DNA of 64,000 nucleotides, taken from Pisolithus tinctorius (taxonomy: Eukaryota > Basidiomycota > Agaricomycetes > Boletales > Pisolithaceae). The position numbers and the translations under genes were made by a program. The stretch spans positions 47,501 to 111,500 of the forward strand of contig JANFAH010000039.1 in NCBI GenBank assembly GCA_024663395.1, written 5' to 3'. Below, in pieces: positions 23,810-35,400 of this stretch; position 1 is the first letter of the stretch, and the number at the start of each line of letters is the position of its first letter. Under the pieces are notes generated by a model. The model was not told the origin of the DNA. It did no database searches and saw only the letters and a list, made by a program, of their open reading frames with translations.

Positions 23810-25001
23810 TGCCTGTGCAGATGTTATAATGATTATACAAAGTAATAGAAAGCCAGTGAACACAGGTTGTGCTGGGATATAATGAGTTCCGGCGTACCTA
23901 CTTCACTTCCCACTGTTGATATTTTTTTAGACCATGTTCATCATCGTTCTATGCATTGAGGCCACATTTAGAAATGTCAGAAGGATGTTGGAAAGTGGCC
24001 AGAAGCTGGTGAACACACATTCCAGTGGCATATGATAAGTCTGAGCATGACCACCTGACTTCCTCCAGTCAAGTTTTTGCTAGACCATGTTCGCCACCGT
24101 TCGTCATGTCTTACACGTCTTGACCAATGGTACAATGACCATCCACTGTGGTAGCAACCTGACAAACACCTGCTGTGATGATATATGATAAATTTGTGCA
24201 TGACCACCTGACCTCCCCCTTTCTATATTTTGCCAGACCATGTTCACCATTGTTCATCATGTCCTAGACACCTTTACCAGTGTTGGTATGACCATCAATG
24301 GTGGTCGCAACCTGACGAACACCTGCTGTGATGGTATATGATAAGTTTGTGCATGACCTCCTGACCCGCCCCTTTCTATATTTTGCTAGACCATGTTTGC
24401 CATTGTTCATCACATCCTAGACACCTTTCCCAGTGTTGGTAAGACCATTCAAGGTGGTAGCAACCTGACGAACACCTGCTGCGATGGTATATGATAAGTT
24501 TGCACATGACCTCCTGACCCGCCCCTTTCTATATTTTGCTAGACCATGTTTGCCATTGTTTGTCACGTCCTAGACACCTTTCCCAGTGTTGGTAAGACCA
24601 TTCAAGGTGGTAGCAACCCGGCGAACACCTGCTGCAATGGTATATGATAAGTTTGCGCATGACCTCCTGACCTGCCCCATTCTATATTTTGCTAGACCAT
24701 GTTTGCCATTGTTTGTCACGTCCTAAACACCTTTCCCAGTGTTGGCATGACCATTCAAGGTGGTAGCAACCTGGCAAACACCTGCTGTGATTGTATATGA
24801 TAAGTTTGTGCATGACCACCTGGCCCACCCCTGTCTACATTTTGCTAGACCATGTTTGCCATTGTTTTCCATCTCTTAACCACCTTTACCAGTGTTGGAA
24901 ACATTATCCATGGTGGTAGCAACCTGCCGAACACTGGCTCTGGTGCAATATGTTAAAATTTGGTATGGCCACCTGGCTTCCCCCCTGTTTATATCTTGCT
25001 A
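23810..25001 (+). repeat. 153-bp tandem satellite, array A
   Basis: Unit starts (GACCATGTT) fall at 23930, 24083, 24236, 24389, 24542, 24695 and 24848, each exactly 153 bp apart. Units share TTTGCTAGACCATG, CACCTTTACCAGTGTTGG and GTATATGATAAGTTTG. Divergence increases toward both ends. No open frame is shared between units. Confidence 0.95.
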
Positions 25002-25075
25002 CTTGCCCACTCTTCCATCATCTGTTGACATTCAATCATAATAACCAGTCAAACTACCACTACACATTGATTTAT

Positions 25076-27364
25076 CTAAGCATTCTTTTTCATCCCCAAG
25101 CCAGATTGATTTGCAAGTATCAAGTACCCCTTCTTGACATTGATGTCGATGACTGTGTCCTCCATGCTTTCCATCTTCTGAAGATGCAAACCCAAGTATG
25201 CTGCATCTGCCATGAGCATCCGCTGTAATTGGCATAGGTGTACAATCCTAGGGATAGACATTGAAGTGCAACATACATGCATTTCATTGGTGGCTTTGAG
25301 ATGTGAAAAAACATCAGTGACCTTCTGTCCATGCACCTTGCTGATCACTCTCAAATTCAAAAAAAACTGCTTGAACTGAAATACACAAGTCAACGAGCAT
25401 GGAACAAGAATGATGACGCTGGACAATTTAATACCTGTTCGTTGATACCCTCTGCTCTGTCCTTGCAACCTTTGGCCAATGATCGGACAATGCCAGGAAT
25501 CATTTTCAGGAACGTGGCTACCTCCTTGCTATTGAGTGTGATTTGAGTTTGTGTATTGGTCGAGGCGAGCGGTTGGGTAATGTTAGATGGACCAGGCATC
25601 GGAGAAACCTCCTGCATTCCTTGAGGCAGTGTTCTGGCGATGGTGTGCTTCCTTGGACTGACTGTCACATTGATCATATCGAAATCATGGGCAAGCACCA
25701 TTTGAGGGGTGCCCGAGGATTTCTGGCTTTGCAGGAGCTGTGTGGTAATGAATTCTTTCATCGTTGCCACCCCCTTTCCTTTCTGTCTCCCTCCAGGATC
25801 CCTCCCAGATCGCTGGTTCGCAGGTGGATCGTCTGCTACAGGTGGAATGTCACCATGGGTAGCCGTTTCATCATCCCCTGCAGCCACTGGAAATCGTGTG
25901 GGATCTAGGCCCTCATTTACAATGCTAGCACCATGGGAAAATGATTCCAACAGGAAGTCGACTTGTGATTCAATCATGTCTGAATCCAGCAGTGGAGACC
26001 AATGGGCTATCATGATGAAAGCAGTATATTCATATGCATTTCCACAGGAGAGTACAAAGCAATCGATATTAATTACTTACAGGGGGGAGGTCGACTGATC
26101 ATCTGTAGCAAATGCTGACTAAACCCTATAGGCTGGCTGCCTTCCCTGTCAGGACATGCAGCAGGAGGGTTTGGAGATGGTCTTTTCCATTGGCCACCCT
26201 CTTCTTTGTCACTGCCCTCTGACAGCCGCTGCTTCTGTGTCACAGCCAGCTGACATCAGATTGTGAGGTTCAGTGACGCCTGATGAGATGAAACACACTT
26301 GCCTGGTTTGGAGGAGGGGGGACATCGGAGTCCTGTTCCCCACCTCCATCGTTTTTCCCCATATCGTTGCTGCCCTCACTGCCCTCTTCTTCATTCTCAT
26401 TGCGTCCTTCCCCCCCATTGCCCCCTTCTGCTCCATGATCCTCATTCCCACCGATCTCAGGATTTTTATCATCTCCATGCTCCATGTCCTGGTCCACATC
26501 GCTCATGTTCTTTGGATCTATCTCCCCATCCAATCCCCCAGCATCTGTACCCTTTTCTTCATCCTTGAAACCAAGCCCCTCATCCCATTCCACCCACTGA
26601 GATACTATTGATGTAATCAATGTAATGTCAGAATAAATGTCATTGGATTGGAAATGTCACTCACTCCAAAGTGGGTCCAGTTCTTGTGAATACCAATCAA
26701 CCACTTTGTCCTACATCTTCGGAAGGTCTTCATCAGGAACCGAATCTACCTCCCAATCATATTCCCCCCCAAAGAAACAATCTGGGATCTGATCATGATA
26801 ATGACCCCAGTCCATTTCTGATGACTGTATCAGACACCTGGATGATAAATGAAACCTGTATGATGACTCACTGAAGGAATCTACCAATCTCTCAAGATTG
26901 GTCAGGCAATGTGCCCTGAAATTGTTTACCGACTCGGGATCATGCCGGCTGATGAGGTATTCTGTCACCAGGAATTCCTCGAAGCTGGGACAGCGATGTG
27001 TTGGAATATCTTCTTCTTTCATACTGATGCTCAGGCAGATGAGGGCTTCGATGATGTTGTCCAGATGGATGATGTTTCTGAGGAGAGTGGGGCGGAAATT
27101 TGCATACGGTTTGCTTTGAGCCTTTTGGAAATGCAGATGTAATCGCATGAGGAGGTAATACCTCCAGAAAAACAATTTCATGAAGTCGAAATAGCACCCA
27201 GGGAGCAATACACAGTCTTCAGTGATCTTGAGGTAGAGATTCATAGACGTGACCTTCACCATGGTCTCCTCGGGATCTGCATATTCCACCTTGTATATGA
27301 TCTGCTTGATGTAATCGATCTGCAGTGGTGTTGGGAGTGATTGTTGCCAGTAGTAGTCCAACAT
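25076..27364 (-). pseudogene. Family X member X3, six exons, one nonsense codon
   Basis: Exons (minus) 27364-26872, 26817-26665, 26604-26303, 26234-26081, 26006-25435 and 25375-25076 join in frame to 657 codons, broken only by TAG at 26713-26711. The first two exons carry the family core (WRYYLLMRLHLHF, LLRNIIHLDNIIEALI, EYLISRHDPESVNNFRAHC, YDWEVDSVPDED). Exon 3 is acidic (GGN/EEGSEG runs). The last exons (LLQSQKSSGTPQMVL ... NLRVISKVHGQKVTD) are unique to this copy and suggest the full-length family architecture. Intron 3 uses a GC donor (CAG|GCAAGT). The function is unknown; an assembly error or a very recent mutation could explain the lone stop. Confidence 0.65.
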
Positions 27365-27537
27365 GTCGTTGAGATCGATCTCGAATCAGGCTGAATGATA
27401 AGGATGAAGATGAAATTTGTAGCAACACAGCATATCACCTAAATCGGTCCCACATTAATGAGGCCTTTGATCAGTAGCACGTGTATCGTATATTTCTGTC
27501 AACTGAAGACTGATCAATGACATGTGGTGGATTAACC

Positions 27538-27789
27538 TCATCTTCTCCTCTCATGCGCAGCCCATTTCAATGGCAAGAGCTGCATAGTGATAGTAGCTTC
27601 TGGAGTCGTTGCAAGTGCCACTGGAATGTGAAACACCATAAATCCCACCTCCTTGTTGATTGCACGACAGACCCCATGACTGCCAAACTTCAAATAGCAT
27701 ACAATGCATGTTGCTGTTGCTTCAGGTTGTGCCAGCATCTGATCTAGTGTATTCATCATAGTGTGATGGGACTGGACATGATGTTTCAT
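27538..27789 (-). other. Possible small exon or gene remnant
   Basis: An 83-codon open frame (…CIVCYLKFGSHGVCRAINKE…) has coding-like composition but no start context, partner exon or recognised motif. It lies between X3 and X4 and may be a leftover of a broken gene. The rest of 27365-28057 shows nothing. Confidence 0.25.
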
Positions 27790-28057
27790 TGGTCAAGTAG
27801 CTTCGCTGAATGGGAATGGAAACACTTGTAAATCTCTAGTCTAATGAATGGAGACCACCAGTTCCAGGAAAATCTCAGGGGGAAATCCCAGCACTTCTGG
27901 CAGCAGCATTTACTTGTACATGTACATGTTCAGAACAGCCTATAAAGGCCATTATTATTTGACACCTATGATCCCACTTCTGTGTCTGATGGACAATAGA
28001 TGGAGATGTCTACCAAGTACATTGATATATATATGTACAAATGATATCTTTAATGCC

Positions 28058-29085
28058 TTAGACATCCATCGAAGAGTGGTCAGATCCAGAGGGCGATGGC
28101 ATGGGGGACTTATGCTTATGCTTATCTTTCAGCCTCTGAGAGGCTCTGCGCTCATTCACGGTCCCTCCCACTCGTCTCTTGCCCTTATCATGTCCCTTGC
28201 CCTTGCTATGCACCCCACCGCTGCGATGACCTCTTCCAATGCTATCATCTCCCTCTCCCTGCGCCTTTCCCTTGCCTTTATCTGCAGCACTGCCTTGTAG
28301 ATGTTCTTTGTATGTGTATCCAACTGTTTTGAGTTAGAATTCAGTAGATGGGGAAGAAAAGTATCCCTGTGCTTACAGTCAGGGTCCTCATCCTCCACTG
28401 GATCATAGAAGTCCACCATCACGTCGATCAGTTTCCTTGCCACATCCACAGTCTTCATCTTCTCATCCATTTCGAACTGAGTCTGGCTCCCATACCACAT
28501 CTCACCCAGGGCGCACTCATGGTGAACCCAGTCTGTGGTATAAGTATGTGAATGGCAGCAAAAGGTGACAAGGAAATCGAAACACTTACCAACCTCTGCA
28601 ATGCTGGCGTGGTTGATGTTGTGGTCGTTGTTGTGTCTATAATTCCTCACCTGGGCTGGTTCATGGCACCACACGAAATATTCTATCAATAAGTAGTTGT
28701 TGAATGTCGGACTGCACCAATCAAGTGTGCGATCTGTGCGTTTGACTTTCTTCGCCTCCACAATTACTTGAACGAAAACCCTGTTCATATATGTGAGGAT
28801 CATGGTCAGATTCTCCACCAGCAGCTCTTCCACCTCCACCTCCCCCTTCTTCTTGAAGTGAAGCACCAGCCAGATCGCCTTTTCTCTCCAGGTGAAAGCC
28901 TGAATAGGCTCGTAGTAGTGATGGGGGAGCTCCATGACGACTTTATCATCAGCATGGGTGACCTGGCATGGCCAGATGGTCCCTTCGGAGCCTCCTGGAG
29001 CCAACCTGACATGTTGATCCTTTTTCAACAAGGCTTTGAGATTGTGGATGAATCCGAGGGAAGATGGGTAGTACTGGGTAGCCAT
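28058..29085 (-). CDS. Family X member X4, intact 305-residue divergent member
   Basis: Exons (minus) 29085-28590, 28532-28377 and 28323-28058 join to 305 residues without a stop. It starts MATQYYPSS and keeps the family skeleton in diverged form: WREKAIWLVLHF, LTMILTYMNRVFVQVI, NNYLLIEYFVWCHEPAQVRNYR. The tail is basic and Lys/Gly/His-rich (DKGKGKAQGEG, KDKHKHKSP), unlike the acidic tails of X1-X3. Both introns (57 and 53 bp) are GT-AG. An upstream in-frame ATG at 29103 would add six residues; 29085 matches the MSDYYW start of the paralogues. It is tandem to X3, and its 3' end is homologous to the fragment at 14.9 kb. Function unknown. Confidence 0.6.
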
Positions 29086-29429
29086 GGTAGTAGTCAAGAT
29101 CAATTACATAATCTATCTTGTAAATGTAACTCCATCATTGATCACTTATGTAAGTGGAATGTAAGGCAAATAGTGCATGTTGTGCACCATATACATACAG
29201 CGAGACTGACCATGTCCAAGGCACGAAGACTCCATGTCCTGATAGATACTGTAATGGACCAGTTTATAAAACTGATCACAAGGTGGGCGGGTCAGCCCTC
29301 ATGCCAAATACAGTAGTATACCTATTCAGCACCATTACCATTGATTCCCCCTGTAAAGTGGTCGGGCAGACTATCCAAAGTGTTGAAGGCTATGGAACAC
29401 CAATGGGTTTCAGCATTACCACCTGACTT

Positions 29430-30720
29430 CCTGCTGTAGATACTTTGCTGGACCATGGGTTTACCACGACATCATTCAGACAGAATAAGGTGTTAGAAGC
29501 CTTGCAAACACCTTTCAGTATGGCCACCTGACTTCCCTCAGTCTACATTTCGCTAGACCATGTTTTTCATTGTTCGGCATGTCACCACAACCTTTACCAA
29601 TGTTAGTAAGACTGCCTAAGGTGGTGGAAGCATGGCAAACTCAGGTTCTGGTGGTATATGATAAGTTTCAGTATGACCACCCGACTTCCTCCTCTCCATA
29701 TATTTGTTCTTCATTGTTCTGCAACCACTAAATACTGTGTTCTCCAGGATTTCCCCATCATCTTAACCTCACTTACCAATGTTACAGGGTGATTTCAATA
29801 TGGGGAAATCCTGGAGAACACAGTATTTAGTGGTATATGATAATTTTCGGTATGTCAACCTGACCTCCCCCTGTCTATATTTTGCTAGGCGATGGTAGCC
29901 ATTGTTCGTCATGTCTTGACCACCTTTACCAATGTCAGTAAGACCATCCACAGTGGTATAAATCTGACAAACTCTGACTCTGACAGTATATGATAAGTTT
30001 GTGCATGACCACCTGACCTCCCCCAGTCTGTATTTTGCTAGGCGATGTTCTCCATTGTCCACCATGTCTTAACCACATTTACCAATGTCAGAAAGACTAT
30101 CCATGATGTAGAAACCTGACAAATGCTTTCTCTGATGGTATATGATAAATTTGAGTATGACCACCTGAACCCTCCCCCCCCCTTTCTATATTTTGCTAGG
30201 TGATGTTTGCCATTGTTTGTCATGTCTTAACCACCTTTACCAATGTAGGTAAGACTATCTACAGTGGTAGAAACCCGACGAACACTGGGTCCAATGGTAC
30301 ATGATAAATTTGAGCATGTCCACCTGACTTCCCCCAGTCTTTTTTTTGCTAGACCACATTCTCCACTGTTCCCCATCTCTTAAACCCCTTTACCAATGTT
30401 CTCAAGACTATCCACAGTGGTAGGAACCTGATGAGCACTTGTGTCAATGGTACATGATAAGTTTGTGCATGACCACCTGACCTCCCCCAGTCTATATTTT
30501 GCTAGGCGATGTTCGCCATTGTCTGCCATGTCTTAACCACATTTACCAGTGTCAGCAAGGCTATCCACAATGTAGCAACCTGACAAATGCTTTCTCTGAT
30601 GGTATATGATAAATTTGAGTATGACCACCTGACCCCTCCCCCCTTTCTATATTTTGCTAGACCATGTTCCTTGTTGTTCAGCGTGTCTCACCCACATTTA
30701 CTGATGTAATTAAGGCCATC
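29430..30720 (+). repeat. 153-bp tandem satellite, array B
   Basis: Same unit as array A. The GCTAG word recurs at 29884, 30037, 30195, 30348, 30501 and 30656, i.e. spacings of 153, 158, 153, 153 and 155. The left part (29430-29880) is rearranged and contains a perfect inverted repeat. The array separates X4 from the BAH-PHD gene. Confidence 0.92.
29725..29833. repeat. Perfect 34-bp inverted repeat in satellite B
   Basis: Left arm 29725-29758 (starts CCACTAAATACTGTG) and right arm 29800-29833 (ends CACAGTATTTAGTGG) are exact reverse complements around a 41-bp spacer. Confidence 0.95.
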
Positions 30721-30724
30721 TAAA

Positions 30725-32259
30725 TCATGTGGATCCAGTTTGCTGCTTTTGTCCATGATGCATTCTGCCTATTATGCCTACATGTGTTTTCCATGTCATA
30801 ATCCATGTAGAGGGGCCAGGTGCTATGGTGCTGATGGTCTGGAAAATCTTTGAAATATCACATACTAGAGCATGATCACACTGCTGCTCTTTATTCAGTT
30901 CTACCACAGCATCTGATGCTACCAATGCAGCATTTAGCCTCCTGATCATCACCCTGGCCTCTTCCAATTCCTTTCTTTCTGTTCAATGGCTGGCATTTGT
31001 TTGGGTCAGGGTTCTACAGCCAAGAAAGAGCCTACATCATATGTAACACTCTCTGCCTTCTGCAAAACAGAGGGAGCATCGATAATATGCATATGACTTC
31101 TGTGCCTGTTGGATCAGGTCACTGGTCATATGATTTTGTAGAACAGTTTCAACCTCCTGTCTCTGCCTGTTCTGTGCTGCTCTGACCTCCTCCCACATAC
31201 TCATCATAACCTCACCATTTCCCACCACACCACCCTCATTTCCCCTGCATATTGGAATGCACAGGACACACACCTGAATATCCTGCAGTGAGAGACCTGT
31301 CCCATTTAGGACTTCCTTTGTGATGTCCAGGGGTCTGGTGCTTCCCTTTGCAAGTTTCCGCAAACAACCGCAGTGGAACCAATTTTTGCAGGTTTGACAA
31401 CACTGTTGTTCAGCTTTGTCTGGGTTATATGGTTTTTCACAGACAGAGCAAGCATGGAAGGGGCCCTGATGGGGTGTAGTTTATGTCAGGAGTTTTTCAA
31501 AAATCGGTGTCATGCCATTCATCCATACCTGGATGACTTGTTTACCATGTGTGCTCATGGTCCACCATGTATACATATCCTTGGGTCCTATCAGAGGACC
31601 AAAACACCTTTCTGCACTGAAAGATGTGATGTCTGCTGGTGCTATGCTCTCCATGAGCTTCCAAGCTGTATACAAAATTCAGGGATGACTTACACACAAT
31701 GGCCTCTGGTTCAATGATGTCATTGTGGTCCGATAGAACCAGCTCATTGTTGCCAATGTATTTTCTCATGCTTTTTGTGAGTGAGTCAAAGATACAAGGA
31801 ACTTGACGACAGCCAGCTCACTTTTTGTCTCCTATATCGCTCCTGCTGTAGTACCACTGCACTTCAACCCATGCCTTCTGTATTGCATGTCAGAAGGGTG
31901 GACACCCACATGGCACTGGAAATCTCTTACATTACTTCTCTTCAACCGTTGGACTCTGATGTCCTTGATCACAGCATACCACAGGCTGCCATCGTTGCCA
32001 TTTACAAAGATGCTAATTAAAGTTTCCATCAGTGAACGACATGCCCAGCCAGTCTTTTCTTACTTATCACCTCTTTGGAAGGTGTGGGTCATGTGTTCTG
32101 GAACTTCCTCCCTTCCATCCAGGATGTCTTCACCTGCACTGGTGAGGTTCATCACTGGCTGGATGAGCTTAAATGACTCCTGGTGTCTAATCGAGACCTA
32201 CCACTTAGCTTGGAGGATGATGGAAGGGAAAGAAAGGTCTTGTTGGATGGAGGGGCCAT
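30725..32259 (-). CDS. BAH-PHD protein, probable chromatin reader
   Basis: Exons can be chained leftward from about 32152. A BAH domain reads FQRGDNIFVNGNDGSLWYAV, then (next exon) KAWVEVQWYYSRSDIGDKN and MRKYIGNNELVLSDHNDIIE; two exons follow (SWKLMESIAPADITSF; ERCFGPLIGPKDMYTWWTM), then a PHD-like finger CSVCEKPYNPDKAEQQ...CQTCKNWFHCGC (C-X2-C, C-X2-C, H, C) completed by CSLC after a long insert, near 31090. A final coiled-coil exon (30967-30725) begins KELEEARVMIRRLNAAL. BAH-PHD modules bind nucleosomes or histone tails in the nucleus. The start is either ATG 32259 (MAPPSNKTF, whose first splice I cannot resolve) or ATG 32152. The gene is divergent from the Ulp1 gene with under 260 bp between them, so they may share a promoter. 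Confidence 0.6.
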
Positions 32260-32410
32260 GTTGGGTTGGGAGGTGAAGTAAAAAGTTGGAGGGTAACCTG
32301 TGACGTCGCTTGCAATTCTTGGTTAGCCAGGGTGGACCCTGAAAAATTTTCTTTGGGTTTGGCGCAGCATTACATGTTTGGGATCAGCAAAGAACCAACA
32401 TTCCACTGCC

Positions 32411-35400
32411 ATGGCACCCCAGACATGTTCCCAGAGAGCCCTCAGAGCTGCTTCCAATGCATCCTCCACTGATGAAAGTGAAATCAGACTTGCATTTGAC
32501 AATGTCATGAAGGCCATTTCTCCTCCATCTCATCATTCAGACTCAGCATGCTCTTCTCCTCTGTCCCCATCCTACAGCGTAATAATGGGTGGTCTCCTTG
32601 CCAGAGCAATGACTCCTCCAGAAGATCCAGAATCCTCTGTTGATGAGGATGAACTGAACCAGATATATGAGAAGTGCCAGGCCATGGTAAACCACTTGAG
32701 TGGGTCAGAAGAGGAGCATCAAAGCAATGCCTCTGATGATTCCTTTGTGAATGTGCATGGCCCATCAGTTGCACCATTGCATCCACCCCATCAGGACTCG
32801 AGTCAGGAGTCAGGGGCGCCTTCTGTACATGATATCATCAGTGAGTCTCTTCTGTACTCTTTCTCTCCATCCACTTACGATCACTTCCAAAAGTGTGTTC
32901 CATGGCCAGGCCTACCACATGGGTGATGGCCTACCAGACCCTAGGGACACTCTGGCATGAAACTTGGATTGATGCCAGCATCCTCAACTTTCATCTCCTG
33001 TCCCAATGGTATGCTGTCCAGGGCAGGATGCATGTCTGCTATGCTGACTTGTTCTCTGTCATTCCATCTGTCAGTGGGGGCACCCATGCCTTACCAGATG
33101 CACAGGAGATTCAATTTTTTCGTCAATGCCATCTCTTCGATTCCCATCCTGCCAATCCATCTGTTCCCATTGCCTTTGTGGTCATGCAAAACAGTCACTT
33201 CTTTGTTGCAGTCTTTGACTATTGGTTGAACCTTGCATTCATCCTTGGAAGGCACATCGAACATGTCCCAGAAACCCCCCATCCCCACTATGACCCACTG
33301 TGCGATGACTGGAACACATGGAATGGCCCTTTCTACTGGACATGCATAGCATCTCTTCATGGATTCGATGCCATCGACCCAACCCAAGTTGATGTGCAGG
33401 TGTACAATTGGTCACAGAATGGTTTCGACTGTGGGCCCATTGCATCCTTTGTCATGGAGTCGCTCATGAGAGGAGGGCTATCTGGTGATGGCAGGCCTAC
33501 CATCCACATCCCTCCAATTCCTTGTGGTCATCGTCTCTGCCTTAGAATGCTTGTCATGGTGAAGGAGGGCTGTCAAAGGTGCTGGGAGGACTATTGTTAC
33601 TTGTCTACAACCACCCTTCCCCCTGGTCACATATGGACACAGTGGGATGACACCGAAGCCATCGGTGAAGACATCCTCATGGATGTGGAAAACCAATCAT
33701 CTGGAGAGCAACATGCTACCATTGTCTGTGAGTTGAATGTCATTGGGGCCAACTGCCTTCACTGCCAAAGGGGGGATGATTCCAGCGATGTAGTGAACCC
33801 TGATGTGCACTCCAATGGTGACTTTCCGACTGACACCGAAGATGAAGGTGAAGACCATCCTTTGCCTCTGGATGCCAAGTCTCAGCGTCTCAGGGATCTC
33901 CTTCAGCGCTACCCTTATGTGAGCAGGGCCAGAGCCAGGGATCAACTTCCTCCTCAGGCTGCCCATGGTCATCGAGTCGAAGGGGAATCCACTCCAGATG
34001 ATCCTCTTGAGATCATCCAGCAACGCAAGCATGTCAAGGACTGGTCAGCTGCAATGATGTACCATTTCCCATGTCCAACTCCACCAGTATACCTCCCTGC
34101 ATACCAAGGTCAACAATGGAAGCGTTTCAATCGCAGGTTTGATGAGTATGAAGGAGGACCTGTCTTGGAAAGTTTGCACCAGGACTGCAACTGCAATGAG
34201 ATTGTGGAGGAGCCCTACTATCGGCCTGGGATGTGGACATCCTTTCGAGATTATGGCTATTGTCTGCTGAGTTCCTTCAACCAGATGTTCTACTTGGGTC
34301 CCCCCATCAGATTGTCAGACCATATCCTCCAAGTGGGTGTTCCAGCTAACTACCAGTCTTCTCATCAAATCAGTGACCATGTTACTGGTGAGCACTCATA
34401 TCCTGCCCTGGTTCCCTCTTCTGATTGCTTTGTTCCAGGAAATTACTCTCTTGCCCGGCAGGTGCCCCATCCATCAAGAGTCAACGTGGATGATGTGGTC
34501 ATACTGGGTGCCTCTCAGATGATCGAGATTGGCTCAAGCATGTCAGAATGTCTCGTGAACACCTTTGTGAATGGGTGGCATGAGGATGGGCATCACATCT
34601 GCCTGGACCTGGAGCTGGATCACAAGTTGGTGACTCCAGAGGAGTTGGAAGTCACCGTGGACATTGACAGTCTCATATGGGTGATGCATTCCCTACAGTT
34701 CAACACACTGCTGCCCATCTACCTTGGTCCCATCATTGAGGAAAAGGCTCCTATGCACAAGCACAATCATGTGTATGTTGACATCCTTGTGCCTCAGTCA
34801 GAGGCAGATTCCAGTGCCATCAGAAGCCGTACTGAATGGTTGACCATGGCATTTCCTCTGTGTGGAGTACCTCACACAGTGTTTGGTGCCTTGAGCAATG
34901 CTGCTGGCACCATGAATGTCTACATTTGCTTCCCCAGGATGATCCACAGGGATGAGATGACACACAAGCATACCAATCACATCCCAAAGGAGGTCCTTGA
35001 CTTTTTCTGGGAGCATGTCCTACTTCCAGTGATCCATGCACATGCAGATGTTTTGAGTGCACCATACATCTCTCTCACTCTGAAGGAAGTGCAGTTCAAG
35101 GCACAAAAGGGTGGCAAAACCAAGAAGGCTGGTCGGCCAAAAGCAGTACCCTTTTCTATGCAAGTGTTGAAGCAGATCCAGAAGACCATGGAGGCAATCA
35201 TCCGAGAGGACCCTTCACAATTTGCAAACTATGGTTCCTTCTTCTTTGTCCTGGAATGCAAGGGAATCAAGTTGTGGACGAAAACCACCCTGTCAGGGGC
35301 AGTTCAAACGCTGGTCCAAGCTCTCCTCCATGGACTTCCAGCTCTGGATTGGTCCCACATGGTAGACAGGGCCAATGGGGAGCTCTTGGTCAACTTGGGA

